A stretch of 64,000 nt of DNA from Eurosta solidaginis (lineage: Eukaryota; Arthropoda; Insecta; Diptera; Tephritidae). Under the pieces are notes generated by a model, which was given only the letters and a program-made list of their open reading frames with translations, had not been told where the DNA came from and did no database searches. The stretch lies in NCBI RefSeq assembly GCF_040869045.1, contig NC_090324.1, positions 193,810,028 to 193,874,027 on the forward strand, in the 5' to 3' direction. The stretch's first letter is position 1; each line of letters starts with the position of its first letter. The position numbers and the translations under genes were made by a program. Positions 57,178 through 64,000 of the stretch are shown piece by piece.

Positions 57178-60100
57178 TATACCTTTCATGAAAATGAAAT
57201 GGTATATTAATTTCGTCACGAAACCGAAAATTGTAAGTCCTTAAAGGAAAATAGATAGACCCACCATTAAGTATACCGAAATTATCAGGTTGAAGAGCTG
57301 AGTTGTTTTAGCCATGTCCGTCTGTCCGTCTGTCCGTCTGTCTGTTTGTATGCAAACCAGTCACTCAATTTTTGAGATATCTTGATAAAATTTGGTGAGC
57401 AGGTGTATTTGGGTGTCCGATTAGACATTTGTCGGAACCGACCGGATCGGACCACTATAGCATATATCCTCCATACAACCGATTTTTCAGAAAAAGAGGA
57501 TTTTTGTAATATCTTACCCAATTTAACAGATTGAAGCTTCAAACTTCACCATATACTTTCGTATATTGAACATATTGTTGCCTGAAAAAATTTATGAGAT
57601 CGGTCGTATATATAGTATATATCCCCCACAACCGATTGTTCAGATAAGGAACTTTTCGTAATTACTGCCCTATTTTAAGAGCTAGAGGCTTCAAATTTCA
57701 GCGAATGCTTACGTATATAGCATATATTGTTGTCTGAAAAAATCATAAAGATCGGTGGTATATATAGTATATATATGGTGGTATATATAGTATATATATA
57801 TAGTATATATATATATATTTTCGCAAATTTTAGCCCCATTTTAACAGCTAGAAGCTTCAAATTTCACCGAATATTTACTTATATAGCATATATTGTTGTC
57901 TGAAAAAATCATAGAGATCGGTTGTATATATAGTATATATCTCATACAACCGATTGTTCAGATAAGAATCTTTTCGCAATTTCTACTCCATTTTAACAGC
58001 TATAAGCTTCAAATTTCACCGATTGCTTACGTATATAGCATATATTGTTGTCTGAAAAAATCATAGAGATCGGTTGTATATATAGTATATATCTCATACA
58101 ACCGATTGTTCAGATAAGAAACTTTTCGCAATTTCTACCCCATTTTAACAGCTATAAGCTTCAAATTTCACTGATTGCTTACGTATATAGCATATATTGT
58201 TGTCTGAAAAAATCATAGAGATCGGTTCTATATATAGTATATATCTCATAAAACCGATTGTTCAGATAAGAAACTTTTCGCAATTTCTACCCCATTTTAA
58301 CAGCTAGAAGCTTCAAATTTCACCAACTGCTTACGTGTATAGCATATATTGATGTCTGAAAAAATCATTGAGATCGGTGGTACACATAGTATATATCTCA
58401 TACAACCGATTGTTCAGATAAGAAACTTTGCGCAATTTCTGCCCCGTTTTAACAGTTAGAAGCTTCAAATTTCACAAAATGCTTACGTATATAGCATATA
58501 TTGTTGTCTGAAAAAATCATAGAGATCGGTCGTATATATATTATATACTTCATATAAACTGTCATTTTGACCCCTTTTTTACGGCTAGAATCTTCAAAAT
58601 TCATCAAATTTCATCAAATAGTTACGTTTTCGTCATATATTTTTGAAATACGTGATTCGTAGTCATAGTTTTCACACGCAGACCACAAAAAACCTGAAAC
58701 TTTGCATCCTCACTCAAAGTACCTACCTGTTTTTATACCTTTCATGAAAATGAAATGGTATATTAATTTCGTCAAGAAACCGAAAATTGTAAGTCCTTAA
58801 AGGAAAATAGATAGACCCACCATTAAGTATACCGAAATAATCAGGTTGAAGAGCTGAGTTGTTTTAGCCATGTCCGTCTGTCCGTCTGTCCGTCTGTCTG
58901 TTTGTATGCAAACTAGTCCCTCAATTTTTGAGATATCTTGATAAAATTTGGTGAGCATGTGTATTTGGGTGTCCGATTAGACATTTGTCGGAACCGACCG
59001 GATCGGACCACTATAGCATATATCCTCCATACAACCGATTTTTCAGAAAAAGAGGATTTTTGTAATATCTTACCCAATTTAACAGATTGAAGCTTGAAAC
59101 TTCACCATATACTTTCGTATATTGAACATATTGTTGCCTGAAAAAGTTTATGAGATCGGTCGTATATATAGTATATATATGGTGGTATATATAGTATATA
59201 TATGGTGGTATATATAGTATATATATATAGTATATATATATATATTTTCGCAAATTTTAGCCCCATTTTAACAGCTAGAAGCTTCAAATTTCACCGAATA
59301 TTTACTTATATAGCATATATTGTTGTCTGAAAAAATCATAGAGATCGGTTGTATATATAGTATATATCTCATACAACCGATTGTTCAGATAAGAAACTTT
59401 TCGCAATTTCTACCCCATTTTAACAGCTATAAGCTTCAAATTTCACTGATTGCTTAGGTATATAGCATATATTGTTGTCTGAAAAAATCATAGAGATCGG
59501 TTCTATATATAGTATATATCTCATACAACCGATTGTTCAGATAAGAAACTTTTCGCAATTTCTACCCCATTTTAACAGCTATAAGCTTCAAATTTCACCG
59601 ATTGCTTACGTATATAGCATATATTGTTGTCTGAAAAAATCATAGAGATCGGTTGTATATATAGTATATATCTCATACAACCGATTGTTCAGATAAGAAA
59701 CTTTTCGCAATTTCTACCCCATTTTAACAGCTATAAGCTTCAAATTTCACTGATTGCTTAGGTATATAGCATATATTGTTGTCTGAAAAAATCATAGAGA
59801 TCGGTTCTATATATAGTATATATCTCATACAACCGATTGTTCAGATAAGAAACTTTTCGCAATTTCTACCCCATTTTAAAAGCTAGAAGCTTCAAATTTC
59901 ACCAACTGCTACGTGTATAGCATATATTGATGTCTGAAAAAATCATTGAGATCGGTGATATACATAGTATATATCTCATACAACCGATTGTTCAGATAAG
60001 AAACTTTGCGCAATTTCTGCCCCGTTTTAACAGTTAGAAGCTTCAAATTTCACAAAATGCTTTCGTATATAGCATATATTGTTGTCTGAAAAAATCATAG

Positions 60101-60311
60101 AGATCGGTGGTATATATATTATATACTTCATATAAACTGTCATATTGACCCCTTTTTTACGGCTAGAAGCTTCAAGATTCATCAAATTTTCTTCAAATAG
60201 TTACGTTTACGTCATATATTTTTGAAATACGTGATTCGTAGCCATATTTTTTACATGCAGACCACAAAAAACGTGAAGCTTGCATCCTCACACAGATTAC
60301 CTACCTATTTT
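57178..60311 (+). repeat. Satellite units 22-23, second copy of the 3135-bp duplication
   Basis: Heads at 57178 and 58734, both exactly 3135 bases from their counterparts, with the same rare variants. It lacks the private change near 55850. A one-base loss near 60280 shortens the end. Confidence 0.92.
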
Positions 60312-61749
60312 TATACCTTTCATGAAAATGAAATGGTATATTAATTTCGTCACGAAACCGAAAATTGTAAGTCCTTAAATTAAAAAAAAAAGACCCACCA
60401 TTAAGTATACCGAAATAATCAGGTTGAAGAGCTGAGTTGTTTTAGCCATGTCCGTCTGTCCGTCTGTCCGTCTGTCCGTCTGTCTGTTTGTATGCAAACT
60501 AGTCCCTCAATTTTTGAGATATCTTGATAAAATTTGGTGAGCAGGTGTATTTGGGTGTCCGATTAGACATTTGTCGGAACCGACCGGATCGGACCACTAT
60601 AGCATATATCCTCCATACAACCGATTTTTCAGAAAAAGAGGATTTTTGTAATATCTTACCCAATTTAACAGATTGAAGCTTCAAACTTCACCATATACTT
60701 TCGTATATTGAACATATTGTTGCCTGAAAAAATTTATGAGATCGGTCGTATATATAGTATATATATGGTGGTATATATAGTATATATATGGTGGTATATA
60801 TAGTATATATATATAGTATATATATATATATATTTTCGCAAATTTTAGCCCCATTTTAACAGCTAGAAGCTTCAAATTTCACCGAATATTTACTTATATA
60901 GCATATATTGTTGTCTGAAAAAATCATAGAGATCGGTTGTATATATAGTATATATCTCATACAACGGATTGTTCAGATAAGAAACTTTTCGCAATTTCTA
61001 CCCCATTTTAACAGCTATAAGCTTCAAATTTCACCGATTGCTTACGTATATAGCATATATTGTTGTCTGAAAAAATCATAGAGATCGGTTGTATATATAG
61101 TATATATATCATACAACCGATTGTTCAGATAAGAAACTTTTCGCAATTTCTACCCCATTTTAACAGCTATAAGCTTCAAATTTCACTGATTGCTTAGGTA
61201 TATAGCATATATTGTTGTCTGAAAAAATCATAGAGATCGGTTCTATATATAGTATATATCTCATACAACCGATTGTTCAGATAAGAAACTTTTCGCAATT
61301 TCTACCCCATTTTAACAGCTAGGAGCTACAAATTTCACCAACTGCTTACGTGTATAGCATATATTGATGTCTGAAAAAATCATTGAGATCGGTGATATAC
61401 ATAGTATATATCTCATACAACCGATTGTTCAGATAAGAAACTTTGCGCAATTTCTGCCCCGTTTTAACAGTTAGAAGCTTCAAATTTCACAAAATGCTTT
61501 CGTCTATAGCATATATTGTTGTCTGAAAAAATCATAGAGATCGGTGGTATATATATTATATACTTCATATAAACTGTCATATTGACCCCTTTTTTACGGC
61601 TAGAAGCTTCAAGATTCATCAAATTTTCTTCAAATAGTTACGTTTACGTCATATATTTTTGAAATACGTGATTCGTAGCCATAGTTTTTACATGCAGACC
61701 ACAAAAAACGTGAAGCTTTGCATCCTCACACAGATTACCTACCTATTTT
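60312..61749 (+). repeat. Satellite unit 24 (1438 bp)
   Basis: Four GTCCGTCT copies. Near 60378-60392 the usual AAAGGAAAATAGAT part of the head is replaced by an A-rich run (AATTAAAAAAAAAAG). Confidence 0.88.
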
Positions 61750-63958
61750 TATACCTTTCATGAAAATGAAATGGTATATTAATTTCGTCACGAAACCGAA
61801 AATTGTAAGTCCTTAAAGGAAAATAGATAGACCCACCATTAAGTATACCGAAATAATCAGGTTGAAGAGCTGAGTTGTTTTAGCCATGTCCGTCTGTCCG
61901 TCTGTCCGTCTGTCCGTCTGTCTGTTTGTATGCAAACTAGTCCCTCAATTTTTGAGATATCTTGATAAAATTTGGTGAGCAGGTGTATTTGGGTGTCCGA
62001 TTAGACATTTGTCGGAACCGACCGGATCGGACCACTATAGCATATATCCTCCATACAACCGATTTTTCAGAAAAAGAGGATTTTTGTAATATCTTACCCA
62101 ATTTAACAGATTGAAGCTTCAAACTTCACCATATACTTTCGTATATTGAACATATTGTTGCCTGAAAAAATTTATGAGATCGGTCGTATATATAGTATAT
62201 ATATGGTGGTATATATAGTATATATATGGTGGTATATATAGTATATATATATAGTATATATATATATATTTTCGCAAATTTTAGCCCCATTTTAACAGCT
62301 AGAAGCTTCAAATTTCACCGAATATTTACTTATATAGCATATATTGTTGTCTGAAAAAATCATAGAGATCGGTTGTATATATAGTATATATCTCATACAA
62401 CCGATTGTTCAGATAAGAAACTTTTCGCAATTTCTACCCCATTTTAACAGCTATAAGCTTCAAATTTCACCGATTGCTTACGTATATAGCATATATTGTT
62501 GTCTGAAAAAATCATAGAGATCGGTTGTATATATAGTATATATATCATACAACCGATTGTTCAGATAAGAAACTTTTCGCAATTTCTACCCCATTTTAAC
62601 AGCTATAAGCTTCAAATTTCACTGATTGCTTAGTGATATAGCATATATTGTTGTCTGAAAAAATCATAGAGATCGGTTCTATATATAGTATATATCTCAT
62701 ACAACCGATTGTTCAGATAAGAAACTTTTCGCAATTTCTACCCCATTTTAACAGCTAGGAGCTTCAAATTTCACCAACTGCTTACGTGTATAGCATATAT
62801 TGATTTCTGAAAAAATCATTGAGATCGGTGATATACATAGTATATATCTCATACAACCGATTGTTCAGATAAGAAACTTTGCGCAATTTCTGCCCCGTTT
62901 TAACAGTTAGAAGCTTCAAATTTCACAAAATGCTTTCGTATATAGCATATATTGTTGTCTGAAAAAATCATAGAGATCGGTGGTATATATATTATATACT
63001 TCATATAAACTGTCATATTGACCCCTTTTTTACGGCTAGAAGCTTCAAGATTCATCAAATTTTCTTCAAATAGTTACGTTTACGTCATATATTTTTGAAA
63101 TACGTGATTCGTAGCCATAGTTTTTACATGCAGACCACAAAAAACGTGAAGCTTTGCATCCTCACACAGATTACCTACCTATTTTTTATTTTATATTTAT
63201 CTTAAAAATCGTTTAGATATGTTCAAATTTCACCAAATGCTTACGTGTATAGCATATATTGTTGTCTGAGAAAATCATAGATACCGGTGGTATATATAGT
63301 ATATATCCCATACAACCGATTGTTCAGATAAGAAACTTTGCGCAATTTCTTCCCCATTTTAACAGTTATAAGCTTCAAATTTCACCGATTGCTTACGTAT
63401 ATAGTATGTATTGTTGTGTCAAAAAATCATAGAGATCGGTGATATATATAATATATATATGATGGTATATATAGTATATATATATACTATATATATTTTT
63501 TTTTACGATTTCGGCCCCATTTTAACAGCTAGAAGCTTCAAATTTCACCAACTGCTTACGTGTATAGCATATATTGATGTCTGAAAAAATCATTGAGATC
63601 GGTGGTACACATAGTATATATCTCATACAACCGATTGTTCAGATAAGAAACTTTGCGCAATTTCTGCCCCGTTTTAACAGTTAGAAGCTTCAAATTTCAC
63701 AAAATGCTTACGTATATAGCATATATTGTTGTCTGAAAAAATCATAGAGATCGGTCGTATATATATTATATACTTCATATAAACTGTCATTTTGACCCCT
63801 TTTTTACGGCTAGAATCTTCAAAATTCATCAAATTTCATCAAATAGTTACGTTTTCGTCATATATTTTTGAAATACGTGATTCGTAGTCATAGTTTTTAC
63901 ACGCAGACCACAAAAAACCTGAAACTTTGCATCCTCACACAAAGTACCTACCCGTTTT
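61750..63958 (+). repeat. Satellite unit 25 (2209 bp, long type)
   Basis: Four GTCCGTCT copies. It carries the extra segment near 63180-63530 with the 30-bp palindrome at 63466-63495. The unit ends in the beta tail. Confidence 0.88.
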
Positions 63959-64000
63959 TATACCTTTCATGAAAATGAAATGGTATATTAATTTCGTCAC
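63959..64000 (+). repeat. Satellite unit 26, cut by the window end
   Basis: Only the hairpin head and the first bases of the next unit are present. Confidence 0.85.

Larger units (their letters stand above)
48973..64000. repeat. Higher-order satellite array, block 3
   Basis: Satellite resumes exactly where block 2 stopped and runs to the end of the window. It contains heads 18 to 26, a recent 3135-bp two-unit duplication and two long-type units. Confidence 0.97.

Overview
The window is eukaryotic and heterochromatic. It most likely comes from a higher dipteran fly. About 40 kb is one satellite array. The other 23 kb are two LTR retrotransposons that landed in the array, one of which carries further insertions and broken host-gene pieces. 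The fly assignment rests on a kinesin-14 pseudogene whose C-terminus closely resembles Drosophila Ncd, on copia, BEL/Pao and CR1/jockey-type elements, and on a satellite head that resembles dipteran DINE-1/Helentron repeats. A tephritid is my best guess, from general resemblance only.

Layout. 1-5927, 10456-30685 and 48973-64000 are one continuous higher-order satellite. Units of about 1.13, 1.39-1.44, 1.51-1.58 or 2.18-2.21 kb each begin with a palindromic hairpin (TATACC...GGTATA) and a (GTCCGTCT)2-4 run. An AT block, several 152-bp monomers and one of two alternative tail modules follow. I place 26 hairpin heads. The many 61-aa reading frames in the array are homogenised satellite, not genes.

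5928-10455 is a 4.5-kb Ty1/copia element with two 227-bp LTRs differing at 2 sites, a 5-bp target duplication (ATATA) and a gag-pol frame broken once between reverse transcriptase and RNase H.

30686-48972 is an 18.3-kb unit on the minus strand, bounded by two 503-bp LTRs differing at 2 sites and a 4-bp duplication (CACC). Reading leftward it holds: the 5' LTR; a primer site; a leader with 44-bp repeats and a large inverted repeat; a frameshifted gag; protease; a nested 5'-truncated non-LTR element with long ORF2 (42750-45914, 5-bp target duplication); an open BEL/Pao pol; an array of covarying hairpins; broken pieces of an RNA polymerase III subunit gene (RPC5-like); an antisense ncd kinesin pseudogene; and a separate open 466-aa gag/protease-like frame next to the 3' LTR.

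The most interesting object is this 18.3-kb unit. Its LTRs look young, but its cargo is old and broken. This suggests that a large non-autonomous BEL element carrying host DNA was copied using proteins supplied in trans. No tRNA, rRNA, CRISPR array or intact host gene was recognised.
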